A stretch of 20,858 nucleotides of DNA from a virus. How positions within the stretch are numbered: position 1 is the stretch's first letter; each line of letters opens with the position of its first letter. The stretch lies in IMG/VR virus record IMGVR_UViG_3300044641_001462, positions 1 to 20,858 of that record, one strand, 5' to 3'. A program made the position numbers and the translations under genes. Of this stretch, positions 6,631 to 12,038 are shown in pieces. Under the pieces are notes generated by a model. That model was not told the DNA's origin and searched no databases. It was given only the letters and a program-made list of their open reading frames with translations.

Positions 6631-6986
6631 AAAAATTTCTTTAAACCTTGCACCGCATTCTCAATTGAATTTGCACGTTCCTGAAGGCTTGTTATTTGTT
6701 CGAGGATAGTTTGCTTACAATCGCTTGTAAAATACCCGTGTGACGTAGCTATTAAGGGTATTAAGCTATTTGAACGAATGTAGTTAACCATTTTGCGTAA
6801 ACGTACGCCAGTCATTTTGATTTTGTATCCGTTGTTTTGTAAATACTGATTCATTCGTGTTACTATTAATTCGCTCTTAATCGGATTGTTTTTTTTATAT
6901 TGTCTAAATCCGTGAATTACTATATTTAGTATTTCCATTTCTTCAGCCGTTAATTCGCTGGTGTGTTCTTCAAACCCCGTAATCAT
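6627..6986 (-). CDS. Winged-helix-like phage protein, unknown role
   Basis: A 119-residue protein with a helix-rich first half (TAEEMEILNIVIHGFRQY), then KMTGVRLRKMVNYIRSNSLIPLIATSHGYF, which has the look of a winged helix with a beta hairpin, and a C-terminal coiled coil (ITSLQERANSIENAVQGL). Similar small proteins occur in the early regions of many low-GC phages, usually unnamed. The gene overlaps both the methyltransferase and the preceding small gene by 4 bases, so it is translated with them. DNA binding is plausible, not shown. Confidence 0.72.
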   Translation of the reverse strand: MITGFEEHTSELTAEEMEILNIVIHGFRQYKKNNPIKSELIVTRMNQYLQNNGYKIKMTGVRLRKMVNYIRSNSLIPLIATSHGYFTSDCKQTILEQITSLQERANSIENAVQGLKKFL

Positions 6987-7165
6987 TTGTAAATGTTTTT
7001 AATGTTATTCTTTTGAGCATATCTAATTACAAAGTCTTGCGCATCTTCTAACCTTTGGCTTGAATAAAGATACTGCCTATTCCTACGAACGTAAAAATAA
7101 TTATAAACGTAACCGTACTTGTTTTTTACCTTAGTTGGGTAAATCCATTTTAATTTAATTTCCAT
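6983..7165 (-). CDS. Small basic aromatic-rich protein
   Basis: A 60-residue protein, MEIKLKWIYPTKVKNKYGYVY, very rich in Tyr, Lys and Arg, with a helix around LEDAQDFVIRYAQKNN. I do not recognise the family. The frame extends to a TTG at 7189, but that codon lies within the -7 box of promoter P3, so the ATG at 7163-7165 is the real start, 21 bases after the box. It is the first gene of the operon with the wHTH protein and the methyltransferase. Nucleic-acid binding would suit the composition. Confidence 0.7.
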   Translation of the reverse strand: MEIKLKWIYPTKVKNKYGYVYNYFYVRRNRQYLYSSQRLEDAQDFVIRYAQKNNIKNIYK

Positions 7166-7186
7166 ACTTATTTGTTTTATGTTTGT

Positions 7187-7216
7187 CAAAAGTAATATAA
7201 ATTATTAATATAACAA
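7187..7216 (-). promoter_or_regulatory. Early-type promoter P3
   Basis: The minus strand reads TTG (7214-7216), 19 bases, TACTTTTG (7187-7194), a full consensus match. The spacer repeats TTATATTAATAAT and TTATATTACTTTT in tandem. It drives 7165 and the methyltransferase operon and decides the start of that first gene. Confidence 0.85.
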
Positions 7217-7747
7217 CTATATATCAAAATTCTTTATCTTTTTTTTGTAGGTGTTAATTATTTCCTTTAATTCGTCTATTGTAAACTTCCGTGTTTTATT
7301 AGCTTCCAGCTCCAAAAGTGTTAATTGTTCAATTCCTATCTTGTTAATTAATCTACTTCTATATTCTATTAAATTACCGCTTAAATACTGGTTACAAGTA
7401 ATGCAACTGCTATGGACGTTAAATTCATTAAAACGAACGTTCCAATGATTATTAGCATTGAAGTAATGCGAAGCGTTTACACGTCCTGTAATTGGCTTGT
7501 CGCAACTTATACATGGCAATCCTTTATCTCTTAAATTAATATACTTGTTTACTATTTGTTGTGTCAGTTTTAAGTAATCAGACAAAGTCATTAAGTCCAT
7601 TTTTAACTTCGCTTTTTTACGCTTCCAGTTCTTTTCTTTTACCTCGTTTATCCATTCAGATACGCAGTTAGGCTCAAAACAATTCTTTTGTAGGCTTGTA
7701 ATCGGTGAAAAGACGGATTTACAGTAGCGGCATTTTCGTGTTTTCAT
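7217..7747 (-). CDS. ninG: NinG/Rap-type recombination nuclease
   Basis: This 176-residue protein matches the lambda NinG (Rap) family, which acts on branched DNA such as Holliday junctions. A zinc-binding N-terminus carries Cys6, Cys9, Cys23 and Cys28 (CRYCKSVFSP...CFEPNC). The second, HNH-like half has CISCDKPI (79 and 82), ASHYF (His94), NHWNVRFNEFNVHSSCITCNQY (Cys115 and Cys118) and a C-terminal helix. This is the expected NinG order: zinc finger, basic linker, then Cys/His cluster. It belongs with ERF and the exonuclease functionally, and overlaps the coiled-coil gene upstream by 4 bases. Confidence 0.9.
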   Translation of the reverse strand: MKTRKCRYCKSVFSPITSLQKNCFEPNCVSEWINEVKEKNWKRKKAKLKMDLMTLSDYLKLTQQIVNKYINLRDKGLPCISCDKPITGRVNASHYFNANNHWNVRFNEFNVHSSCITCNQYLSGNLIEYRSRLINKIGIEQLTLLELEANKTRKFTIDELKEIINTYKKKIKNFDI

Positions 7748-8028
7748 ATCTCAATCTCCTTATTCATTTGTTCTAAGTGCCGTATCTTTTGTTTAAGCTG
7801 CATTATTTCTATTTCCATTTTGTACTGCTTTGAGTTACTCGCTCTCAACAGTTTGTCTACGTGTTCAAAGTACAACACCGCTTCACCTACTTCTGTTAAG
7901 CTCTTTTCCATTGAATCAATTAAATCTTTTCTGTGTCCGTGTTTTTCTTTTATTTTATCCAGTGAATTTTGAATCTTTAAATATACCGTCCAAAGACCCG
8001 TTTTTCTTTTTATAAACTCAATTGACAT
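7744..8028 (-). CDS. Helical/coiled-coil phage protein
   Basis: I do not recognise this 94-residue protein. It is highly helical: LWTVYLKIQNSLDKIKEKHGHRKDLIDSMEKSLTEV, then EHVDKLLRAS and a C-terminal coiled coil EIEIMQLKQKIRHLEQMNKEIEI. It overlaps ninG by 4 bases and probably shares its mRNA. The HNH endonuclease gene ends one base upstream, so it may once have followed the helicase directly. Confidence 0.7.
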   Translation of the reverse strand: MSIEFIKRKTGLWTVYLKIQNSLDKIKEKHGHRKDLIDSMEKSLTEVGEAVLYFEHVDKLLRASNSKQYKMEIEIMQLKQKIRHLEQMNKEIEI

Positions 8029-8029
8029 T

Positions 8030-8533
8030 TTATATGTTTTTTAATGCGTTTTGATATGCGTTATGTGCTTCTTCTTCTGTTTTAAAAGAACCTAAATAAT
8101 TATTAATACCATTAATTTGTATTTGAGCAACCCATGAATGATATATTCTATCTTTATATTTATCTGTTTTCAAATGTACTCCTTTAAATTTACTTGAATA
8201 AATTTTATTAGTTTTAAAAGAATTTTCTCTTTGTGTAATTATTTGTAAATTTTCAACTTTATTATCTAATTTATTATTATTTATGTGGTCAACTACTAAT
8301 TTATGCCCACAAGGAATATGATTTAAAAATGATTCAGCAACCATAACATGAATTTGCTTATGTTTTCTAATTCCTTTTTTATTTAACATAACTCCATTAT
8401 ATCCTTTTGAGTTTATTCCGCATTTTAAAATAACTCCTTGTTTATTTCGTAAAAAACTTTTTACATTACCATAATTACTAATTTGGTATAAACCTTCATG
8501 CCCTATCACATCTTTCCAAATTTCTTTTTTCAT
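8030..8533 (-). CDS. HNH homing endonuclease (NUMOD4-HNH-AP2)
   Basis: This 167-residue protein has an N-terminal NUMOD4 domain (EIWKDVIGHEGLYQISNYG), an HNH_3 core with IHVMVAESF (His62) and VDHINNNKLDNKVENLQIIT (Asp82, His83, Asn91), and a C-terminal AP2-like DNA-binding domain (KFKGVHLKT...WVAQIQINGINNYLGSFKTEEEAHNAY). Free-standing members cut a site in intron-less or element-less relatives and copy themselves by recombination. It is more AT-rich than the helicase upstream, consistent with recent arrival. The pseudoknotted RNA at 8538-8620 ends just before its start codon; whether that RNA is part of the mobile unit is open. Confidence 0.92.
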   Translation of the reverse strand: MKKEIWKDVIGHEGLYQISNYGNVKSFLRNKQGVILKCGINSKGYNGVMLNKKGIRKHKQIHVMVAESFLNHIPCGHKLVVDHINNNKLDNKVENLQIITQRENSFKTNKIYSSKFKGVHLKTDKYKDRIYHSWVAQIQINGINNYLGSFKTEEEAHNAYQNALKNI

Positions 8534-8537
8534 AAAA

Positions 8538-8620
8538 TAAAAAAGCCTTAATGCTTTCGAGGTTACGGACTCTACTCACATTAAGGACTTAAATAATTTT
8601 TTACTTGTAGCCGTAACTCT
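8538..8620 (-). ncRNA. Pseudoknotted small RNA R1 ending in a terminator
   Basis: On the minus strand GTTACGG (8611-8617) pairs with CCGTAAC (8562-8568), while CCTTAATG (8579-8586) pairs with CATTAAGG (8546-8553). The order a-b-a'-b' makes an H-type pseudoknot in which stem b, followed by CTTTTTT, is the terminator and a' lies in its loop. A TATATTTG box at 8627-8634 places the start near 8620. The 3' end is a few bases from the HNH gene ATG. Layout matches R2 at 10568-10659. It encodes no convincing peptide. It could be a small RNA or an attenuating leader. Confidence 0.7.
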
Positions 8621-8626
8621 ACTTTG

Positions 8627-8634
8627 CAAATATA
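8627..8634 (-). promoter_or_regulatory. -7 box for RNA R1
   Basis: The minus strand reads TATATTTG, an exact fit to TAnnTTTG, nine bases before the first stem of R1. No clear TTG sits 19 bases upstream (a TTA is found at 17), so the -33 element is weak or absent. Confidence 0.6.
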
Positions 8635-8659
8635 ATAAAATATATTTATTCTAACATAA

Positions 8660-9733
8660 TTAAAATGGCATTTCGGGGTTTCCGTCTTTATTTATAACTG
8701 GCTCTAATTCTTTAAACGCTCCTTGCTTTATTCGTTCACTAAACGAAAGTAATTCTTTTCCGTTTACAATATCAGGCTTACGTACGGGAAAACTATTTGA
8801 AACGGGCTTTAATTCGTGTTTTTGTCGCATAGCGTATATTTTATTTCCTACCATGTCTTTTATATAGTATTGATATTTTTCTACGTCTAAATACATTTTG
8901 TAAGTACCGTTTTTTGAAACGCCTTTAGGCTTGCTTTTAGCCACTTTTAAGTGTACTTCGTTTTCTTCATATACATTACCTTCGCTATCCATTACTCCAG
9001 CGGGTGGACGCCACGGAATTAAAACCGTTAAACCTTTTCTAAACCATACTTGACCGCCCGCAAAGTCGCGCGCCGTTGGCATAGGGTAAAATGTATGTCC
9101 GTTTTGTGTTACGGGTGCTTGATCACGTACGTGGTTTATAATGCAATTGTGTCTTTTCGTCTTTCGGGCGTTTTTACGTGCCATCCCTAAAATTCTACTC
9201 AAATATTTGTCCTCGCGTCCCAAGTCCGAATGTATATATTCTTCAGTAAGTTCGTTCCAAGGGTCTATTGTAGTTGTGTTAATTGTTATTTCTTGACTTC
9301 GTTCAATTTCATCTACTAATTTATAGAAGTTTTCAAGCGTTAAATCTTCGTCAATAGGGTCGATTACTATAAAATGATCGTTAACAAACATTTCTGCAGC
9401 CACTTGTTCGCCTTGTGTCATGTTATTTTCGCCTATTGTGTACGGTTTACCGATATATTTATAGCATAATTCCGCGTAAATTTCCGCAGCGTTACCCGTT
9501 TCGGGGGAAAATATTACGTGTTTCCAACCGTGTAAGCAACTTAAATTAATTAGAAACTCGAACCATATTTCCGTTTTACCGCTGGCGGGCGCTGCTCCTA
9601 TATAAGTTGTACATCCTTCTTTTACGGTGTAGGGTATTTGGTCGAAAGTCCAGCCTATTGAATTACCGCGTACGTTCTTTTCGTGCCTTATATTGTGTAA
9701 TTCCGTTTGTAGGTCGCTTAGTCTTTTATACAT
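8660..9733 (-). CDS. DnaB-like replicative helicase (RecA-fold ATPase)
   Basis: This 357-residue protein has a Walker A motif GAAPASGKTE at about 46-55, the segment VIFSPETGNAAEIYAEL at 73-89 typical of DnaB motif H1a, a Walker B strand TTTIDPWNEL with Asp157, NHVRDQAP near 200 and DFAGGQVWFRKGLTVLI near 223-239. The N-terminal primase-binding domain of full DnaB is missing; only the RecA-like motor is present. The upstream gene is a wHTH initiator, so together they form the replication module. No primase is seen in the window, so host primase may be used. Confidence in the helicase class is high, in the exact partner low. Confidence 0.88.
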   Translation of the reverse strand: MYKRLSDLQTELHNIRHEKNVRGNSIGWTFDQIPYTVKEGCTTYIGAAPASGKTEIWFEFLINLSCLHGWKHVIFSPETGNAAEIYAELCYKYIGKPYTIGENNMTQGEQVAAEMFVNDHFIVIDPIDEDLTLENFYKLVDEIERSQEITINTTTIDPWNELTEEYIHSDLGREDKYLSRILGMARKNARKTKRHNCIINHVRDQAPVTQNGHTFYPMPTARDFAGGQVWFRKGLTVLIPWRPPAGVMDSEGNVYEENEVHLKVAKSKPKGVSKNGTYKMYLDVEKYQYYIKDMVGNKIYAMRQKHELKPVSNSFPVRKPDIVNGKELLSFSERIKQGAFKELEPVINKDGNPEMPF

Positions 9734-9734
9734 T

Positions 9735-10385
9735 TTATTCGTGTATTATGTTAGGTGTATAAGTAATTGTTTTTGGTTTACTATATTCAATATCATTCCA
9801 ACATTTATTGTTTATCCAAGTAGCTGGATTCTTTCTAAATTGTTTATCAGGTGTATTACGAATATAGTTAGGAAGATTTTCAAATATAAGTTTTATTTCT
9901 TCGTCTTTTAGTTTCAAAAACTTTTCTAAACATTTTTTTCTGTCAATTTGCTTATCAAAAATTTTCCAAAAATCATTAAATAATATTTCTTTTTCATTAT
10001 TATCATTCTTGTTTGTTGTTAGTTGTTTGTTAGTTGTTTGTTGCTTGTTTGTTATTTGTTCGTTTATTATATCATTTTCTTGTTGGTAACATTCGTATTT
10101 ACAGATAGTTACAACGCTAAACTTGTTTGTTGTTTGTATGTTAATTTCATTTGTTTTTACAAACTTTTTTAAAAGTGTTCTAATCGTTTGCAAACTTATT
10201 CCTGTATCAGCTGAAATCTTACCAAAAGACGTAACAAATTGACCTTTTTTAATATCAATACCTTGCCATTGTCCATCTTTATGGTTAGCCTTTAAAACTA
10301 AATACATAAACAAATGAACAGCTTCGCTTTTATTAAACCATTCCCAGTCTAAAAACTTACGGTGTATTTTAATCCATCCAGTCAT
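9735..10385 (-). CDS. Winged-helix replication initiator, DnaD/O-like
   Basis: This 216-residue protein starts MTGWIKIHRKFLDWEWFNKSEAVHLFMYL, a typical opening of phage replication proteins, followed by a winged helix (GQFVTSFGKISADTGISLQTIRTLLKKF). A Gln/Thr/Asn/Lys linker (ITNKQQTTNKQLTTNKND) separates it from a C-terminal domain with FNDFWKIF and FRKNPATWINNKCW, the usual helicase-loader end. The linker is encoded by a repeated sequence that may be the origin (10010-10066), as in lambda gene O. The helicase follows one base after its stop. It overlaps the 59-residue gene upstream. Initiator function is strong by context and pattern. Confidence 0.85.
   Translation of the reverse strand: MTGWIKIHRKFLDWEWFNKSEAVHLFMYLVLKANHKDGQWQGIDIKKGQFVTSFGKISADTGISLQTIRTLLKKFVKTNEINIQTTNKFSVVTICKYECYQQENDIINEQITNKQQTTNKQLTTNKNDNNEKEILFNDFWKIFDKQIDRKKCLEKFLKLKDEEIKLIFENLPNYIRNTPDKQFRKNPATWINNKCWNDIEYSKPKTITYTPNIIHE
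10010..10066. repeat. Iteron-like array inside the initiator gene, candidate replication origin
   Basis: The plus strand holds repeated TTGTTTGTT and TTAGTTGTTTGTT units within the linker of the initiator gene, next to a very AT-rich block at about 9980-10009. Lambda-type phages place origin iterons in the same position, inside the initiator gene with an AT-rich unwinding region alongside. Repeats of a low-complexity linker could also be purely coding, so the origin is inference. Confidence 0.5.
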
Positions 10386-10548
10386 CGCTAATTTTTAAAA
10401 ATACCATCAATGATTCTATTTCCTCATGTGTCATTGTGTAAAATGTTTCACCATGTGAATTTAAAATTGACACAATTAATTCTCCTTCAATTCTTGTAAA
10501 TTGAATTTCACCATCTTTTTCATTAATACCTTTACAACTAATAATCAT
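10369..10548 (-). CDS. Small unknown protein before the initiator
   Basis: A 59-residue protein, MIISCKGINEKDGEIQF, with a beta-rich first half (FTRIEGELIVSILNSHGETFY) and an acidic helix THEEIESLMVFLKISDDW. I do not recognise it. Its 3' end overlaps the initiator gene by 17 bases. The pseudoknotted RNA R2 ends about 19 bases upstream of its ATG, so its expression may depend on read-through of R2's terminator. Codon use is very AT-rich, like the initiator and the HNH gene. Confidence 0.65.
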   Translation of the reverse strand: MIISCKGINEKDGEIQFTRIEGELIVSILNSHGETFYTMTHEEIESLMVFLKISDDWMD

Positions 10549-10567
10549 AATTCAAATTTTTAAGCAT

Positions 10568-10659
10568 AAAAAAAACCTCTTAAATCCTTTGGGGCTTCAC
10601 TTCCAAATTCATTAAAAGGCTTTAATAACTTCTTTAGGTTCTATAGTGTGAAGCCGAAC
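10568..10659 (-). ncRNA. Pseudoknotted small RNA R2 ending in a terminator
   Basis: On the minus strand GGCTTCAC (10648-10655) pairs with GTGAAGCC (10593-10600), and CCTTTTAA (10612-10619) pairs with TTAAGAGG (10576-10583, one G-U), followed by eight T. The order a-b-a'-b' is the same as in R1, with similar spacing: 10 versus 9 bases from the -7 box to stem a, 28 versus 24 bases from a to b, and 28 versus 25 bases in the b loop. Unpaired segments resemble R1 (TTATTAAAG before stem b, CAAAGGAT after a'). It lies between the 40-residue and 59-residue genes. Confidence 0.7.
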
Positions 10660-10665
10660 CGTATG

Positions 10666-10673
10666 CAAATATA
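10666..10673 (-). promoter_or_regulatory. -7 box for RNA R2
   Basis: The minus strand reads TATATTTG, identical to the box before R1 and ten bases ahead of stem a. No good -33 TTG is seen. Confidence 0.6.
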
Positions 10674-10684
10674 CAAATTATTTT

Positions 10685-10807
10685 TTAATCGAATTCGTTG
10701 TTTATTGTTTTTATTATTAATTTTCTTTTCCAGTATTTTGCTACTCTTAAATTCCTAACTGTTAAAGACGTGTTTCTAAACCGTGTCAAGTTTCGGCGTT
10801 TCTTCAT
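10685..10807 (-). CDS. Very basic 40-residue protein
   Basis: A 40-codon frame starts at an ATG (10805-10807) inside the last codons of the DnaA-like gene and ends at 10685. The product starts MKKRRNLTRFRNTSLTVRNL and continues RVAKYWKRKLIIKTINNEFD, with many Arg/Lys and few acids. The stretch between the DnaA-like gene and R2 would otherwise be empty, and codon choice looks like phage genes. Such a charge suits nucleic-acid binding or ribosome/polymerase inhibition, typical of early phage peptides. The family is unknown. Confidence 0.6.
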   Translation of the reverse strand: MKKRRNLTRFRNTSLTVRNLRVAKYWKRKLIIKTINNEFD

Positions 10808-11168
10808 TCGTTTTTTCATAGTATTTACATCTTATTCTTAACTTAATTAATTCTAACTTACGTACGGTATTGCATTTTAATACGTCGTGTTCTAAACTAA
10901 AACCGTTGGCGGGTACGTCGAACAAAACACGAACTAATTGAGTATGCTCTTTGTAAAGTACATCGTTCATTTCTTCGTACATTTTATGCATCCTAATTCC
11001 GTAAATAACAGTACAATGTAGTTTGTTAAACATATCTCCTATTTCGTACAATGTTAATCCGTGTTCTCGTAGTATATTATACAAGTAATAACGCTGGTAA
11101 CAACTGTCACGGTCTTTTTTAATACCGTCTAAACCGTTTGCTTTTATGTATTCAATTATCTTCTCCAT
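10776..11168 (-). CDS. DnaA domain IV-like DNA-binding protein
   Basis: A 130-residue protein whose centre, RYYLYNILREHGLTLYEIG followed by DMFNKLHCTVIYGIRMHKMYEE, closely follows the helix-turn-helix of DnaA domain IV (Leu-rich helix, LTLxEIG, then a xHxTV recognition helix). No ATPase domain is present. In bacteria this domain reads DnaA boxes at oriC. Here it lies just upstream of the initiator and helicase genes, so it may help choose or compete for an origin, or act as a transcription regulator. The C-terminal part (VRKLELIKLRIRCKYYEKTNEE) is a basic helix. The HTH resemblance is clear; the role is inferred. Confidence 0.8.
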   Translation of the reverse strand: MEKIIEYIKANGLDGIKKDRDSCYQRYYLYNILREHGLTLYEIGDMFNKLHCTVIYGIRMHKMYEEMNDVLYKEHTQLVRVLFDVPANGFSLEHDVLKCNTVRKLELIKLRIRCKYYEKTNEETPKLDTV

Positions 11169-11247
11169 GCTTTTTTATTAATCCTATTCCTATTAAAACT
11201 ATTCCTACCGTGAAAAGTAGTAAAGCCATTTTTGCTTCTTCAGTCAT
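11152..11247 (-). CDS. 31-residue single-helix membrane peptide
   Basis: ATG at 11245-11247 forms an ATGA overlap with the previous gene. The peptide is MTEEAKMALLLFTVGIVLIG followed by IGLIKKHGEDN: an acidic tip, one transmembrane helix (residues 7-23), then a basic and acidic tail. It fills the gap between two called genes and overlaps the next one by 17 bases. Such early membrane peptides may alter the host envelope or block superinfection; the specific role is unknown. Confidence 0.65.
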   Translation of the reverse strand: MTEEAKMALLLFTVGIVLIGIGLIKKHGEDN

Positions 11248-11513
11248 ATCTTACTTTTAATTACTAATTTCAATTGTCCGTTTATTTCTCGTTCAACGCT
11301 ATCGTGAATAACATCTAAATATTCTTGCTTGAATTCTACTTCGTGCCATTTATCTTCGATTTGAACGCTTTTCTTTTGATTGTGATACATTTCTATTCCC
11401 GAGCCTATTAAGTCCTTTAATTCGTCTAAAATTAGCCTTAAATCGGTTTGTACAGTCCACTCGAAAGTAACACTAACTCGTTTTGTCCGTTTTTTACCGC
11501 CGTTACCGTTCAT
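11244..11513 (-). CDS. Unknown small phage protein
   Basis: An 89-residue protein with a basic, Gly-rich start (MNGNGGKKRTKRVSVTFEW), a helix (TDLRLILDELKDLIGSGIEMY) and a charged C-terminal half (IHDSVEREINGQLKLVIKSKI). I do not recognise the family. It has ATGA overlaps with both neighbours and so is one link in a chain of co-translated small early genes (11810 to 10776). Confidence 0.7.
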   Translation of the reverse strand: MNGNGGKKRTKRVSVTFEWTVQTDLRLILDELKDLIGSGIEMYHNQKKSVQIEDKWHEVEFKQEYLDVIHDSVEREINGQLKLVIKSKI

Positions 11514-11680
11514 TTTGTAAAGTTTAATATTGCATCTAAATAATCTAAATATAGCTTTTCGTTGAACGATCCACCTTTGTCTTCAGGGCAAATCTTTGTT
11601 TTCCACTTGCGGCTTAAATAAACTACGTTAGGACGGTGCGGAAAATAGGTGTTAACCGCATTTTTAATTTTTGACTTCAT
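11510..11680 (-). CDS. 56-residue basic protein
   Basis: A 56-codon frame from the ATG at 11678-11680 to a stop at 11510, MKSKIKNAVNTYFPHRPNVV, YLSRKWKTKICPEDKGGSFN, then EKLYLDYLDAILNFTK. Its end overlaps the next gene's start by 4 bases and its start overlaps the upstream membrane-protein gene by 17. No family recognised. Codon use and the overlap pattern argue that it is real. Confidence 0.65.
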   Translation of the reverse strand: MKSKIKNAVNTYFPHRPNVVYLSRKWKTKICPEDKGGSFNEKLYLDYLDAILNFTK

Positions 11681-11810
11681 CTCTTTTAGTTTTAGAAATT
11701 AATACTAAAGATAAACATAATACGCCAGCCGCTAATAATAAATAGCTTTCGTAGTTAGCACCCAACAAAATAATTATTGAGTTAATTAAAATTCCTGTTC
11801 GTTTTTTCAT
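11664..11810 (-). CDS. 48-residue small membrane protein
   Basis: The frame opens at ATG 11808-11810: MKKRTGILINSIIILLGANY, ESYLLLAAGVLCLSLVLISK, then TKRDEVKN. Two hydrophobic stretches (residues 6-18 and 22-39) suggest one or two membrane helices with basic ends. It is preceded by a compact pseudoknot at 11826-11850, placed where it could control translation start. Function unknown; a membrane-active early peptide fits. Confidence 0.65.
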   Translation of the reverse strand: MKKRTGILINSIIILLGANYESYLLLAAGVLCLSLVLISKTKRDEVKN

Positions 11811-11825
11811 AGTGTTTGTTTAAAT

Positions 11826-11850
11826 GTGCGTTACCGAGTCGCACCCCTCG
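11826..11850 (-). promoter_or_regulatory. Compact H-type pseudoknot in the leader of the 48-residue gene
   Basis: On the minus strand CGAG (11847-11850) pairs with CTCG (11835-11838) and GTGCG (11840-11844) pairs with CGCAC (11826-11830). Loop lengths are 2, 1 and 4 bases, which fits the geometry of a coaxially stacked pseudoknot (short loop across the deep groove, GTAA across the shallow groove). It lies in a 49-base gap, 15 bases upstream of the ATG at 11810. A translational operator or ligand-sensing element is possible; it matches no riboswitch I know. Confidence 0.55.
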
Positions 11851-11859
11851 TTATGTTAT

Positions 11860-12015
11860 TTAATACTCCCAATTAATTATAATTGATTCGCAAACTCCAA
11901 AATTAGATGTAATAAAATCTAAAATTCTTTGATGCATTTCTGTTCTTGTTTCATTTTCAGATATGTTATAAAACATTCCTATTGATTTTTCATTTACTTT
12001 TACTGTTGCCTTCAT
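11860..12015 (-). CDS. 51-residue first gene of the early operon
   Basis: A 51-codon frame from ATG 12013-12015 to TAA at 11860: MKATVKVNEKSIGMFYNISE, NETRTEMHQRILDFITSNFG, then VCESIIINWEY. Promoter P4 lies 23 bases upstream, the same spacing as in the other early promoters, which supports the start. It looks like a small alpha/beta domain; no family recognised. It is the first early gene and so probably one of the first phage proteins made. Confidence 0.7.
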   Translation of the reverse strand: MKATVKVNEKSIGMFYNISENETRTEMHQRILDFITSNFGVCESIIINWEY

Positions 12016-12038
12016 AATTATTTGTTTAAATATTTCTG

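Noticed and set aside
7166-7189. TTG start for the 60-residue gene
   Set aside because: The TTG lies in the -7 box of P3, upstream of the expected transcript start.
10010-10066. CRISPR array
   Set aside because: Repeat units are short, adjacent and within a coding linker; there are no spacers or cas genes.
10574-10640. AACCT/AGGTT as the terminator stem of R2
   Set aside because: CCTTTTAA/TTAAGAGG is longer, ends at the same U tract and aligns with stem b of R1.
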